Shown piece by piece: positions 1 to 9,056 of a stretch of 24,711 nt of DNA; position 1 is the first letter of the stretch, and each line of letters starts with the position of its first letter. The translations under genes and the position numbers were made by a program. The stretch comes from a virus: the IMG/VR virus record IMGVR_UViG_3300012208_000010, positions 1 to 24,711 of that record; one strand, 5' to 3'. The notes under the pieces were generated by a model. The model was not told the DNA's origin. It did not search any database and saw only the letters and a program-made list of their open reading frames with translations.

Positions 1-372
1 GATGACGTAGAAGACCTGACATACAATTTCGACAAATACGGGGGTGGCTCTGGAATTATTCCGGAGCCCACCAACGAGCAAATCAAGACGTTCCAAAAAA
101 CCCTCAAACGAACAATTGCGTCAGCTATCGACTCGGAAGAAACCTCCGCAATAACGCCAGAAATGACGGATGAGGAAAAGCTAAAAGCTTTCGTCAACAT
201 GCCGGACGAAGCAATCGATCAACAGGACGGCCTTTTTGATGCGGTGCTGCAAGCATCCGCTGAATTATGTTCACATCAGCCAAGTTTTGAGCAGATCAAA
301 AAACTACCAAGTCGTACACAAAAAGCATTCTTTGGATGGTTGTCGGGAGTGTTCGGCGACCCGGAAGCATAA
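1..372 (+). CDS. Tail assembly chaperone, G-like (5' partial)
   Basis: The frame is open from base 1, so the true start lies upstream; 123 codons are visible. Immediately before a tape measure gene, this is the position of the G-type tail assembly chaperone of siphoviruses, a cytoplasmic protein that coats the tape measure protein while the tail tube forms. The visible part is acidic in the middle and ends in FGDPEA. A second frame (-1 relative to this one) is open from 291 and continues to 623, so a fraction of ribosomes probably shifts to make a longer GT product. Assignment rests on position, the overlapping -1 frame and the wording of the extension, not on a strong domain signature in the G part. 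Confidence 0.75.
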   Translation, partial: DDVEDLTYNFDKYGGGSGIIPEPTNEQIKTFQKTLKRTIASAIDSEETSAITPEMTDEEKLKAFVNMPDEAIDQQDGLFDAVLQASAELCSHQPSFEQIKKLPSRTQKAFFGWLSGVFGDPEA

Positions 373-623
373 GCGTCCGCTATGAGCAGCTAACAGGCGG
401 GCGCGAACAACGGCAAGAAACATATCTAGCTGCAAGGTATTTGAATTATAAGCACCACGAATGGATAGCGCTGCCTTGGCACATTCGCCAGACCTATCTT
501 GAGGGCATAGAAAACGAAGGGACTTCTCGCAATGAATATGACGAAAGTTCTTCGGATTCTTACCAAGATCTCGCCAGCGCTGACATGGATTCTTTGGCGG
601 CAATGGGTTTCGACGTCAGCTAA
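291..623 (+). CDS. Tail assembly chaperone T-type extension, reached by -1 frameshift
   Basis: This frame is open from just after a TGA at 288-290 to a TAA at 621-623 and lies -1 to the upstream chaperone. An ATG at 336 exists but has no ribosome site, so access by frameshifting is more likely than independent initiation. The only A-rich slip candidate in the 291-372 overlap that suits both codons is C AAA AAA C at 297-304 (zero frame ATC AAA AAA CTA). Its P-site re-pairing would be imperfect, so it is a candidate rather than proof. The extension contains LPWHIRQTYLEGIENE, which resembles the T segments of other chaperones, and ends SLAAMGFDVS. GT products bridge the chaperone to the tail tube protein during assembly. 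Confidence 0.7.
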   Translation, partial: ADQKTTKSYTKSILWMVVGSVRRPGSISVRYEQLTGGREQRQETYLAARYLNYKHHEWIALPWHIRQTYLEGIENEGTSRNEYDESSSDSYQDLASADMDSLAAMGFDVS

Positions 624-715
624 AGCTGTGTCAGCCGTGGCGTGGCGAGGGTTTGCGTTCGCCGGTTTCATTGTCTCCGATCCCGGCGAACGCGGCCCTC
701 GGCTGGTGCATCATT

Positions 716-3700
716 ATGCCTAGTTTTGATGCGGGCTCAATTGAAGCCACAGTGCATCTGAATCGCGACCCGTTCACCGAAGGCCTACGCATCGCGCAAG
801 AACAAGCACGGCTGTTTGAGAGCGACGACATACACAAAACAGTTATTGTCTCCCAGACGCTGCATGAAGACGGCGGAACATTTGACGAAACTTCTGTGCC
901 CGGTTCGCAAGAACGCACGATTCACATCAACACTGAAGCGGATACAGCTGCGACAGATGCGCGACTTGCCGCACTTAACGCCGAAATCGATCATCTGGAC
1001 GGCCGGACGATCGACATCCACACCGACGTGTCTCGCCGGAATGTTGATGAGTTGGGCCGGTCTCTGGACCGAGCGGCAGGAGACTCTACGAACGGCCAAG
1101 GCGGAGGCGGCGGTATGCGCGGGCTCATCCTCGCCGCACTCGCTTTAGCTCCGGCGTTAGCGCCTGTGGTGCCTCTTGTGGGCGCTCTTGCAGGGGGTCT
1201 AGCCAGCGCGTTCACGACAGGGATTGCGGGCGTGAGTGCTTTTGCTATTGTTGCGAAATCCGATTTCACGCAAATCTCGACCGCTGGCCAGCAAATCATT
1301 AAAGATCAAGCAACGCTTGCTAACGCTTTCAGCACAACAGCCCAAAAAGCAGCTGCATTACAAGACATAAACAAAGTGATGAGCGGCATGTCTTTTCCGA
1401 TGCAAACCGCTGTGAACAGCTTTACGAACATGGTGCATCAGTTTGATTTATTGAAACAACGAACGTCGTCTGGTGTGCTTGACACTATCTCTAAAGCATT
1501 CATGGTTATCGATGACATTTTGGCTAGACTTGCGCCTGTCATCAACGCAACGGCGACAGCTTTTAGCGCCATTTTCACTAAAATTGACGCCGGAGTTAAA
1601 GGGCAAGGTTTCCGGAATTTTCTGAGCTTTGTGGCGACGAACATAGGCCCGCAGTTGCTGGCGCTTGCGCATGGATTCGGTGTGTTTGGTGGGGCCTTCA
1701 TTCAGCTTATGGAAAAGCTCAATCCTCTGGCGATCGCGGTTGCTAACGGTTTCGTAAAGCTAGCCGACGCGTTTGCTCGATGGTCGTCCAGCCTGACTTC
1801 TTCGGGCGTGGCCAGTTTTATGGCGGGGCTGGGTGACATGCTTGGCAGATTTATGACGTTGCTGGGCTCATTTTGGATGCTTTTACGTGGCATTAGCGCG
1901 GGTCTTGCCCCGCTAGTTAGCCCGGCGCAGGATTTCCTCACCGTTTTGCTGTACGGTTTCTCAAAATTGACGCCGGCCTTAGCGGCTGTAGCAAAGCTTA
2001 TAGGTAGTTTTTTTACTGCAATTGAGCCTCTAACTCCTGTTATCGTCGATCTAATTAACGCGGCTGTAGTGCCCCTTGCTAATGCCCTAAATTCTCTCGT
2101 CACTTCATACTTGACCCCCGCCATAGAAGCTTTTTCTAGGTTCTACCGCACACACAAAACTATTGTTGATGCTTTTGCGAGCGTGGCATTTGCTGTTTGG
2201 TTATTGAATGTGGCACTAAATGCCAGTCCGTACGTATTGCTGGCTAGGGCTATTTTCATTCTTGGGGCGGTGATCTATAAGTATTGGGATCAGATAGAGG
2301 CTGTAACCAAACGTGTGTGGAAAAACATCGTCGATTTTATGCGTCCGGTGACAGAGTTTATTGAAACTCGGTTAATCCCTGCATTTGTCGCTATCTATGG
2401 CGCTGTTAGTGGCTTCTTAGCGCCTTTAGTGGGTGCCGTCGAGAATTTCGCCAAAAATATCGTAAAACACATCCTAGATGCAAAAGATACATTTAGCGGT
2501 TTCGGCGAAGCGTTGGGGCATGTTCTTAAGGTCGTTGGTGTTGTTGTTAGTTTTTTGACGACTGCTCTTGCCCCGGCGATAGCTGCTGTATCGGCAGCAT
2601 TCGAAGCAGGTTTCAAAATAATTCGCGAGGTTGTTGTTACTGCCGTTCATGTAATTAGCGCTGTACTTGGCGGCATTGTTGATGTGGTCAGCGATGTGAT
2701 TAAGTTCGTCATCGCACTTATCAACGGCGATTGGAAAAAAGCGTGGGATGCTTTCACAGCGTTTTTCCACGATCTCGGCAAAACCGTGCTAGGTGCCCTA
2801 GGCGCTCTCGGAAGCGGCATTCTTGCTGTGCTCGGAGATCTTGGCTCGATGCTATGGAGCTGGATTAAGTCGCTAGGCTCACTTATAGCCAAAATTCCTG
2901 GCCTTTTGCTGGATGCTCTGAAAGGGCTAGGGCTGCTTTTAGTAGCTCCGTTTGTTCTCGCTTTTGAGGGCATAAAAAAGGCATTAATAGATTGGCTTCC
3001 TGCTCTCGGTAAGTTCTTTTTAGAGCTGCCTGGGAAAATTCTAAGTTTTATTGGCGATGCGGGCGGCTGGCTATTCCAAAAAGGCAGTGACATTCTTAGC
3101 GGATTACTGCACGGGCTTGGTTTTGCTTTAGGCTCTGTGGTGAAGTGGTTTGCAGATCTTCCGGCCAATATCATCAAAGCGGCCGAAAGTGGGAAGAAAT
3201 TCACCGAATGGCTATGGGATAAGGGTAAGGATTTACTTACAGGTCTTGTAAACGGCCTAATAGCTAAAGAAAAAGACGTGGGTGATTGGTTTTCCAAGTT
3301 ACCTGATAAAATCACGGCTTGGGTCGGAGACACTAAGAAATGGATTAAAGACAAAGGTTCTGATGTTCTTACGGGTTTCATAGACGGCATACTTGCCAAA
3401 GAAAAAGATATAAGCGATTGGTTCACTGACTTACCCGATAAAATATTAAAGTGGGTAGGCGATACAAAAAAATGGATTAAAGATAAAGGCAAAGATATTG
3501 TTGTTGGATTCTTTGAGGGGCTAGACAACGCAATAACTATGAAAGACATAGGCGAGTTTTTCCGCAAATTGCCGAGCCGAATCCTTGGATTTACGAAAGA
3601 TTATGCGCGAACTCTTTTTCACGTAGGCAGTGAATTAATCCGCGGCCTTGCTTTTGGTATTGGCGCAGGCATAGGTGCCATGGTGTACCTGTTTACTCAA

Positions 3701-4678
3701 CTACCTTTCAAGATTGCTAAGTGGCTGGACGGCGCTGCTACATGGCTTATCCACACTGGCGAAGACATTATTTCGGGGCTGTTGAACGGAGCCATACGAG
3801 GCACTCTAGTTTTAGGCGATTTCTTCTTACGCCTCCCCGGGCGTGCTATTTTGTGGACAGCGGGCGCAGGCGCGTGGTTATTCGGCGTGGGTGAGAATAT
3901 AATGGCTGGGCTGCTGAATGGAGCCATTAAGGGCACTGTGGTTGTCGGCGGGTTTTTCTTACGACTGCCTGCCAAAATTCTAAGCTGGGTGTTGGATGCA
4001 GGCTTTTGGCTTATTCACATCGGCGAAGAAATTATGTCAGGGATACTTACAGGCTTGATTAACGGCCTCGCGAGTATTGGAAAATGGCTTGTCGAGCTGC
4101 CTGGTAAATTCTTGGATTTTCTCGTGGGGCCAGGAAAATCAGCAGCACTGTGGCTGCTCCAAGTGGGCAAAGATATCGTGTCAGGACTACTTAACGGGCT
4201 CAACACAGTAAGCTCAGCCATCGGTCATTGGATTTCCAGCATCAGAGATTCTCTGGTCGGCGGTTTCAAAAGCGCTTTCGGCATACATTCACCATCGCGC
4301 GTTTTCCACGAGCTGGGCTTAAATCTCATGGACGGGCTTTTTAATGGCATTGACGCTGGGCATGAAAACGTAATCGCACAAGCGCACGTTTTAGCAAATA
4401 ACCTCACTAAGGCGTATAAACCGAAGTTAAGCTTGGACTTGACGGCGCATGCAATGGCGACCCAAGGCCCAGTAACTAATTCGATTATTTCGACACAGAA
4501 ACAACTGGCTAAAGCTATCAGCCTGATGCGGCAAGATTTCAGCACTCTACCGAAACAGATCGGTGAAGAGACGGGCAACGCCGTGGCTAATAAGCTTGAC
4601 CCTAAACTTAAGAAGCAGACAATGGATGGGCACCAGCTAGCAGTGATGCGCGCACGTCAAGGGACAGGTGAAGGCTGA
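716..4678 (+). CDS. Tape measure protein
   Basis: A 1320-residue protein that sets tail length, is packed inside the tail tube and is ejected ahead of the DNA. The ATG at 716 is chosen because the protein then begins MPSFDAGSIEAT, a beginning typical of actinophage tape measures, with GGTG seven bases upstream. TTG codons further up (653, 671) are less suitable. Residues 1-135 are charged and helical, a glycine linker follows, and then long hydrophobic stretches alternate with amphipathic helices. Nine degenerate 44-residue repeats occupy the C-terminal third. Near the end is GIHSPSRVFHELG, a motif common at tape measure C-termini, and the last 110 residues are polar. At roughly 0.15 nm per residue the tail would be near 200 nm, a family rule rather than a measurement. 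The stop overlaps the next start (TGATG). Confidence 0.95.
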   Translation: MPSFDAGSIEATVHLNRDPFTEGLRIAQEQARLFESDDIHKTVIVSQTLHEDGGTFDETSVPGSQERTIHINTEADTAATDARLAALNAEIDHLDGRTIDIHTDVSRRNVDELGRSLDRAAGDSTNGQGGGGGMRGLILAALALAPALAPVVPLVGALAGGLASAFTTGIAGVSAFAIVAKSDFTQISTAGQQIIKDQATLANAFSTTAQKAAALQDINKVMSGMSFPMQTAVNSFTNMVHQFDLLKQRTSSGVLDTISKAFMVIDDILARLAPVINATATAFSAIFTKIDAGVKGQGFRNFLSFVATNIGPQLLALAHGFGVFGGAFIQLMEKLNPLAIAVANGFVKLADAFARWSSSLTSSGVASFMAGLGDMLGRFMTLLGSFWMLLRGISAGLAPLVSPAQDFLTVLLYGFSKLTPALAAVAKLIGSFFTAIEPLTPVIVDLINAAVVPLANALNSLVTSYLTPAIEAFSRFYRTHKTIVDAFASVAFAVWLLNVALNASPYVLLARAIFILGAVIYKYWDQIEAVTKRVWKNIVDFMRPVTEFIETRLIPAFVAIYGAVSGFLAPLVGAVENFAKNIVKHILDAKDTFSGFGEALGHVLKVVGVVVSFLTTALAPAIAAVSAAFEAGFKIIREVVVTAVHVISAVLGGIVDVVSDVIKFVIALINGDWKKAWDAFTAFFHDLGKTVLGALGALGSGILAVLGDLGSMLWSWIKSLGSLIAKIPGLLLDALKGLGLLLVAPFVLAFEGIKKALIDWLPALGKFFLELPGKILSFIGDAGGWLFQKGSDILSGLLHGLGFALGSVVKWFADLPANIIKAAESGKKFTEWLWDKGKDLLTGLVNGLIAKEKDVGDWFSKLPDKITAWVGDTKKWIKDKGSDVLTGFIDGILAKEKDISDWFTDLPDKILKWVGDTKKWIKDKGKDIVVGFFEGLDNAITMKDIGEFFRKLPSRILGFTKDYARTLFHVGSELIRGLAFGIGAGIGAMVYLFTQLPFKIAKWLDGAATWLIHTGEDIISGLLNGAIRGTLVLGDFFLRLPGRAILWTAGAGAWLFGVGENIMAGLLNGAIKGTVVVGGFFLRLPAKILSWVLDAGFWLIHIGEEIMSGILTGLINGLASIGKWLVELPGKFLDFLVGPGKSAALWLLQVGKDIVSGLLNGLNTVSSAIGHWISSIRDSLVGGFKSAFGIHSPSRVFHELGLNLMDGLFNGIDAGHENVIAQAHVLANNLTKAYKPKLSLDLTAHAMATQGPVTNSIISTQKQLAKAISLMRQDFSTLPKQIGEETGNAVANKLDPKLKKQTMDGHQLAVMRARQGTGEG
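3011..4201 (+). repeat. Nine tandem ~44-codon repeats inside the tape measure gene
   Basis: The pattern is an aromatic residue, then LP.KI, a tryptophan-containing helix, a second tryptophan, G.DI.SGLLNG and a short spacer. Copies begin at KFFLELPGKI, KWFADLPANI, DWFSKLPDKI, DWFTDLPDKI, EFFRKLPSRI, YLFTQLPFKI, DFFLRLPGRA, GFFLRLPAKI and KWLVELPGKF. The third and fourth are nearly identical, exactly 132 bases apart (3263 and 3395, both starting AKEKD), which points to a recent duplication. The others are diverged, so the expansion is mostly old. A degenerate tenth copy may lie around the GIHSPSRVF motif. Confidence 0.85.
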
Positions 4679-5127
4679 TGTCATCAAGCGCAACACCTTA
4701 CGCCAACGCAGTGTGTCTGTCAGATGCGTCTAGCCCCGCATTCCTTATAAGCCCTCCTGGCGGCGGTGGCGCACCCACGTCAATCATTTGCGGCACTTCA
4801 GGCAATGCTGGTGGCGGAGGTTCACGAACCACAGTCGGCATCCGCACGGGCGCTATTCGCTCCTACGGCAGCGGTCGGATTCGCGCGGTCGCCGGGCCGA
4901 CAACAATTGAAACACAAACCCTCACACTCCGGCGTCTTGCGCCGACCGAAGTCGCACAGCTGCTCGCATGGCGGGACGCCAGCACGTTAATGCTTTTGCG
5001 GGACACATACGGGCAACGTTCATTTGGCGTAGTTTTCGAGTGCGACATCACATACATCCCGCTTGACGCATCTTTAAGCGATGTGGCTATTACTTTCAGC
5101 AGCGTCACAGTTCCGGCAGGGTGGTGA
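4678..5127 (+). CDS. Minor tail protein, Dit-like (distal tail)
   Basis: 149 residues, starting at the ATG that shares an A with the tape measure stop, so translation is coupled. The first half is low complexity, rich in Gly and Ser (PPGGGGAP, GNAGGGGSR). The second half has the beta-rich pattern LLRDTYGQRSFGVVFECDI followed by SDVAITFSSVTV, which resembles the end of short distal tail proteins of actinophages, where a strand pair faces the tail tube. Its position directly after the tape measure is where the distal tail protein sits, joining the tube to the baseplate hub. Family assignment is by pattern and position only. Confidence 0.6.
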   Translation: MSSSATPYANAVCLSDASSPAFLISPPGGGGAPTSIICGTSGNAGGGGSRTTVGIRTGAIRSYGSGRIRAVAGPTTIETQTLTLRRLAPTEVAQLLAWRDASTLMLLRDTYGQRSFGVVFECDITYIPLDASLSDVAITFSSVTVPAGW

Positions 5128-5131
5128 CACG

Positions 5132-6400
5132 ATGCAAGGCTTGCTTGATGCGCCTAGAACAGATCTGACAGAAGACCAGGTGCGTTTTGCGTTGCAGGGC
5201 TCACCCACACTACAAGTCAGCTATGGGCTCGAAATAGTCATACCGTCAACATCATATTTGCCTCTCGATTCTCAGGCGTTTTTGGATGTGAGCGACATTC
5301 TTGTTGACGGTGTGGTAATGCACGACAACAGTGCTGCGATAAGCGGAACAGCGACACTATCTTTAGATCCAAACTTGTACGAGGTTTTGCATGGCTACGC
5401 ACTTATCCCGCCGTACGGTCCTGCTGAGATTGCACCCGAAAACAGTTTCAGTTTAATATGGGGTAACCCCGTCACCCGGCTACGACCATATATGGTCCTT
5501 ACTCCCGGTGGGGGCGTCCCCTGCAAGTTTTATTTGGGGCTGTTTGTTCCAGCAACACCGTCCGTCAGCAATGTGAGTTTCGGTAGTGGTTCTCAATATG
5601 ATGTGACTTGCTACGATTCAACAGCCGTGCTTAACACAGAAATAGGCGACTCTTTTTCAGTCGCATCGGGCGCAAATGTGCTTTCTGCGGTACAAAGCAT
5701 AATCCAAGCGCAAGACCCTTTAGCGCATCTTTGGTATTTAGCCGATTCTTCCAGCGGCGCGACAACACTTTCAGCTCCCATGACATGGGCTATCGGCTCT
5801 AATACAACTTGGCTTGATGTCATCAACCAACTGCTAAAAGCTATCGGCTATAACTCTTTGTGGTGTGACGAATACGGCTACTACCGCGCAACGCCGTATG
5901 TTGCGCAAGTTGCGCGAGAATCAGAATATTTACTGGATGCCACTAATTCAGAAAATGTAATTGATCCCAGCAGTACGTCGTGGGTGCCTGATGTATGGGG
6001 CATACCTAACCGGTGGGTTTTCGTTAACAACAGCGTGACCGCTACGCCAACTGAAGGCGCAGGAAAATACACAGTAAATAATATCAATTCGGGGCCGACA
6101 AGCCAGGCGGCGCAAAATCGAATTTTGCCGACATACGTAACACTCACAGCCGCGAATCAAACAGATCTTGAAACACAAGGCGATGCTATTGTGACTGACA
6201 CGATTTTGCCTTTTGAGTCGTGGTCAATAAACACAGGTCCGCTACCTATCGCAGGGCATCAAGACATCATGACCCTTAACTTTCCTGAGCTGGAGCCTAA
6301 CAGAATTACGGGGGGTAGCTCCCGCAAAGCTTATGCTTTAAGCTGGGCTATGCCTCTCAATGGGGACGATATGACATGGACTTTAGGGACGGTGGCGTAG
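5132..6400 (+). CDS. Minor tail protein (baseplate hub-like)
   Basis: 422 residues. The ATG at 5132 is preferred: GGTGGTGA lies just upstream, overlapping the end of the previous gene, and in-frame codons further up would overlap that gene by 50 bases. The protein is beta-rich and acidic, without signal peptide or membrane segment. The region GDSFSVASGANVLSAVQSII and the later TWLDVINQLLKAIGYNSLW resemble second minor tail proteins of actinophages, which form the hub at the tail tip. It lies between the Dit-like gene and the adhesin, as expected for a hub or tail-associated protein. No catalytic motif is visible. Confidence 0.65.
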   Translation: MQGLLDAPRTDLTEDQVRFALQGSPTLQVSYGLEIVIPSTSYLPLDSQAFLDVSDILVDGVVMHDNSAAISGTATLSLDPNLYEVLHGYALIPPYGPAEIAPENSFSLIWGNPVTRLRPYMVLTPGGGVPCKFYLGLFVPATPSVSNVSFGSGSQYDVTCYDSTAVLNTEIGDSFSVASGANVLSAVQSIIQAQDPLAHLWYLADSSSGATTLSAPMTWAIGSNTTWLDVINQLLKAIGYNSLWCDEYGYYRATPYVAQVARESEYLLDATNSENVIDPSSTSWVPDVWGIPNRWVFVNNSVTATPTEGAGKYTVNNINSGPTSQAAQNRILPTYVTLTAANQTDLETQGDAIVTDTILPFESWSINTGPLPIAGHQDIMTLNFPELEPNRITGGSSRKAYALSWAMPLNGDDMTWTLGTVA

Positions 6401-6595
6401 ATGCGTAAACGGCTCACACACCAAAACCTGGGCGTCATCCACACAGCAAGCCCGCTCACTGTGGTGCATGACGGGGCATCTACGGCAGTGCCTGCCACAA
6501 ACGGCGCGATGGGTTCATATTCCCCTTCGATCGGGGATCGAGTCATTACGCTGCAATTCAACAACGTTACGTTTGTGCAAGGAAAAATCGCATGA
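6401..6595 (+). CDS. Small minor tail protein, unknown function
   Basis: 64 residues. The ATG directly abuts the stop of the hub-like gene, and GGTGG seven to eleven bases upstream can serve as ribosome site within the previous reading frame. The stop overlaps the next start (ATGA at 6592). The sequence alternates hydrophobic and polar residues in a way that suggests a small beta barrel (GDRVITLQFNNVTFVQGKIA at the C-terminus). Many phages have a small oligosaccharide-binding-like or plug-like protein here. I do not recognise a named family. Location and coupling make it very likely a real tail-tip component. Confidence 0.6.
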   Translation: MRKRLTHQNLGVIHTASPLTVVHDGASTAVPATNGAMGSYSPSIGDRVITLQFNNVTFVQGKIA

Positions 6596-8379
6596 GTACG
6601 ACTGTCACGTTTGGATATTCTGGTGTTTTGCAGTCGTGGGCTGTGCCACCGGGAATAACGAGCCTCGACGTTACTTGTCGTGGTGCTGATGGCGATTCGT
6701 TTGGTGGTTGCGGTGCACAGATAAATTTGACTGGCGTGCCTGTCACTCCCGGCGAAACGCTGTACATCAGTGTTGGTGAAGCTGGCGCTCATCAAGCTGG
6801 AGGTGGGGGGCCAGTTACGGCAAGTGGCACATTTGGCGGGGGCGGCGCGGGGGGTGACGGTGGTATAGGTTTCATCACAGGTGGTTCCGGCGGAGGCTCG
6901 TCAGATATTCCGCGTGGGGGCACAGCACTTGGCAATCGCGTTATTGTTGCAGGCGGAGGCGGTGGTAGCTGTCAAACAGGGCCTGGGGGAGGGTCTGGTG
7001 GCGCGGGCGGTAGTTGGGGTGGTGGCCTTATCACAGGAGTCACATCACCGCTCCCGGGGGCGAATGGTGCGATTGACAGCGGCTCTGGCGTTGCTGGCGG
7101 CTATGGCGGTACGGGCTCAGCTGGCGGCATAGCCGGGGGATTCAGTGGCGACCCTGGCACTGACGGCTTCAGCGGCAGGGGCGGCGACGGTTCAAGCTCA
7201 AGCACCCAAAACGGCTCCGGCGGAGGCGGTGGCGGCTATTTTGGCGGAGGCGGTGGCGGGCAGGACGCCGGAGCATTGTCAAGCTGCAACGGCGGCGGGG
7301 GCGGTTCGAGCTGGTGGTCTGTTGCCACAACCGCAACATCGGCGGTAACGGATGCGCTTGCTTCAGACGGCATTGGTGGCGGCACGGGCTCCAGCGGTTT
7401 TGGTTTCATTTCGTTCACATACAACTATCCGCCAAACCCGCCAACGCCAACAAGCCCAGCGAACAATTCGTATAACGATCTTGCGAGCGGTGTAGTGACC
7501 ACATGGTCTTTCTCTGATCCGAACGGCGATATCCAAAGCGCGGCTGACATACGTTTTAGAGCAGTGGGCGCAACATCGTGGACAACAATCACAAGCGCTG
7601 TCACTGGCCCCAGCAATACATATACAATCACCCCAGGCAGCCTTACAAATGGTGTGCGTTATGAATGGCAAGTGCAGGGATACGACACTTCCATAGCCGC
7701 GTCTGGCTGGAGCGCGTCTAGGTTCTTTTATGCAGTTTCTTTGCCAAGCATGCCTGCAATCGTGTCACCTGCAACAAACCAAGTCATCCTGTCTTTACCG
7801 TCGGTGTCTCTGTCATGGACTCCAGTTGCAGGCCAAACAGATTATGAATTGAAACGCCTTAACGACGTCGGCGGTGTTGTGGGTTCGATTGAGTATGAAC
7901 ATGTTGGGCCAGTTGTATCGGCGGCATCTTCGGCACATTTTCTTGACACAATGGTTGACATAAGTCTGTTTGAACATTGGCAAGTTCGAGTGCGAACGTA
8001 TGGCACATTCTGGTCCGATTGGGCTAATGTTCGGGTTCGTATGAACCTCAACCCTCCGGCGATGCCGACAATCAGCGTCACGGCGCAAACACACACGTCC
8101 AAAGACGCCGGTTTTTTTATCACTAACAATGTAGTTACGGTGACTCTAGGTTTGGGGGGCGCAGCGCCAAACAAGCTACAGCTTTTGCGCAGTTACGATG
8201 GCGCTGTGTTCAAAGAAATACCAGGAGCACTGATTAGCGGTGCTGTCCCATCTGTTTCTGTTTTTGAGGACTATTCAGCGCCGCTGAACATTAAAACGTG
8301 GTATGCCGCTTCACTTACAGCGGCGGGGCCATTCATTATCGGGTCATCGTTGCTTGGCGGCGAAGATGTGCTTACGTAG
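6592..8379 (+). CDS. Glycine-rich tail tip adhesin with Ig/FN3-like domains
   Basis: 595 residues and probably the receptor-binding protein. Residues 1-285 form a glycine-rich module that opens with a beta strand stretch (SGVLQSWAVPPGITSLDVTC) followed by many GGGG tracts. This matches the glycine-rich domain seen in phage adhesins and animal ALK-type receptors, where Gly stretches can pack as polyglycine II helices. Residues about 286-385 (PPNPPTPTSPANNS to SASRFFYAV), 386-480 and 481-575 look like three FN3/Ig-type beta sandwiches. FN3-like domains in tail fibres bind carbohydrate or act as spacers. The start overlaps the previous stop (ATGA). Which part contacts the host cannot be told. 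Confidence 0.75.
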   Translation: MSTTVTFGYSGVLQSWAVPPGITSLDVTCRGADGDSFGGCGAQINLTGVPVTPGETLYISVGEAGAHQAGGGGPVTASGTFGGGGAGGDGGIGFITGGSGGGSSDIPRGGTALGNRVIVAGGGGGSCQTGPGGGSGGAGGSWGGGLITGVTSPLPGANGAIDSGSGVAGGYGGTGSAGGIAGGFSGDPGTDGFSGRGGDGSSSSTQNGSGGGGGGYFGGGGGGQDAGALSSCNGGGGGSSWWSVATTATSAVTDALASDGIGGGTGSSGFGFISFTYNYPPNPPTPTSPANNSYNDLASGVVTTWSFSDPNGDIQSAADIRFRAVGATSWTTITSAVTGPSNTYTITPGSLTNGVRYEWQVQGYDTSIAASGWSASRFFYAVSLPSMPAIVSPATNQVILSLPSVSLSWTPVAGQTDYELKRLNDVGGVVGSIEYEHVGPVVSAASSAHFLDTMVDISLFEHWQVRVRTYGTFWSDWANVRVRMNLNPPAMPTISVTAQTHTSKDAGFFITNNVVTVTLGLGGAAPNKLQLLRSYDGAVFKEIPGALISGAVPSVSVFEDYSAPLNIKTWYAASLTAAGPFIIGSSLLGGEDVLT

Positions 8380-8393
8380 AAAAGAGACCACTC

Positions 8394-9056
8394 ATGGCTA
8401 ATATAAAGACTTTCGTCGATGACGTAGATTTGCCTGCGAGTGATCTCAACAACTATTTGATGAAGCAAGCAGTGATTGCTTGCACATCAACAACACGACC
8501 CGCAAGCCCGGTGCCCGGAATGCATATCACCGAAACGGATACGGGTTTTGATCGCAAATGGAGCGGCTCAGCTTGGGTGCATGTTGACGATGGTTGGACA
8601 ACGTATACACCTTTATGGCAAGCAGCGATAGGCACGCCTACTACAGGCACTGACGGCAGCTTGACAGGCACATATAAACTAGAAAACGGCGGCTTACGCT
8701 ACCTCATTTCACATTCATTCGGCACTGCTGCAAACGGATTAAGTGGCGCTGAAGAAACATTGAATTACACGCTGCCTTCTCCTTTTGTAGCGGACTCCGG
8801 GTTGCCCAAGCAATGCGGCGGGAACGCCACATTATCTACGCCTGGCTATGCTGATTGGCCGGGGCAGGTTATGCACTATGCGGGAACTGGCACTGTCGCA
8901 GTGTTTTTTCCTACTTCTATTTCGGACACAAGGCTGTCCAATTGGCGGTCGTGTGACAGCACTGCTGCGTTGGGTAGCGGCAGGCCTGTTAACCCAGGCA
9001 ATTTTAGCGTTACTGATAACGGCAATTGCTATGTTTCAGGATTTGTCAAACTATGA
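8394..9056 (+). CDS. Minor tail protein, C-terminal beta domain
   Basis: 220 residues from the ATG at 8394, 14 bases after the adhesin stop, with a weak AAAGAGA ribosome site. The N-terminus (ANIKTFVDDVDLPASDLNNY) is the standard opening of actinophage minor tail proteins, where the phrase DGD.LTASDLN or similar anchors the protein to the tail tip. Residues 60-80 have WSGSAWVHVDDGWTTYTP, a small carbohydrate-binding-like strand pair. The remaining 140 residues resemble a beta-sandwich with aromatic residues, like a fibre head. Together with the adhesin it probably decides adsorption. The stop overlaps the next start (ATGA). Confidence 0.7.
   Translation: MANIKTFVDDVDLPASDLNNYLMKQAVIACTSTTRPASPVPGMHITETDTGFDRKWSGSAWVHVDDGWTTYTPLWQAAIGTPTTGTDGSLTGTYKLENGGLRYLISHSFGTAANGLSGAEETLNYTLPSPFVADSGLPKQCGGNATLSTPGYADWPGQVMHYAGTGTVAVFFPTSISDTRLSNWRSCDSTAALGSGRPVNPGNFSVTDNGNCYVSGFVKL

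Noticed and set aside
653-715. TTG start of the tape measure at 653
   Set aside because: GGCGAGGG is only one base away, and the conserved-looking beginning MPSFDAGS starts at 716.
2647-3567. 306-codon minus-strand ORF
   Set aside because: Shadow of the repeat-rich tape measure gene; lies antisense within it, no ribosome site.
7236-7424. Minus-strand and alternate-frame ORFs in the glycine-rich adhesin
   Set aside because: Caused by GC-rich GGN codons, which leave all frames open.
8298-8393. Upstream start of the minor tail protein at 8298
   Set aside because: Would overlap the adhesin gene by 82 bases; the ATG at 8394 gives the typical N-terminus.
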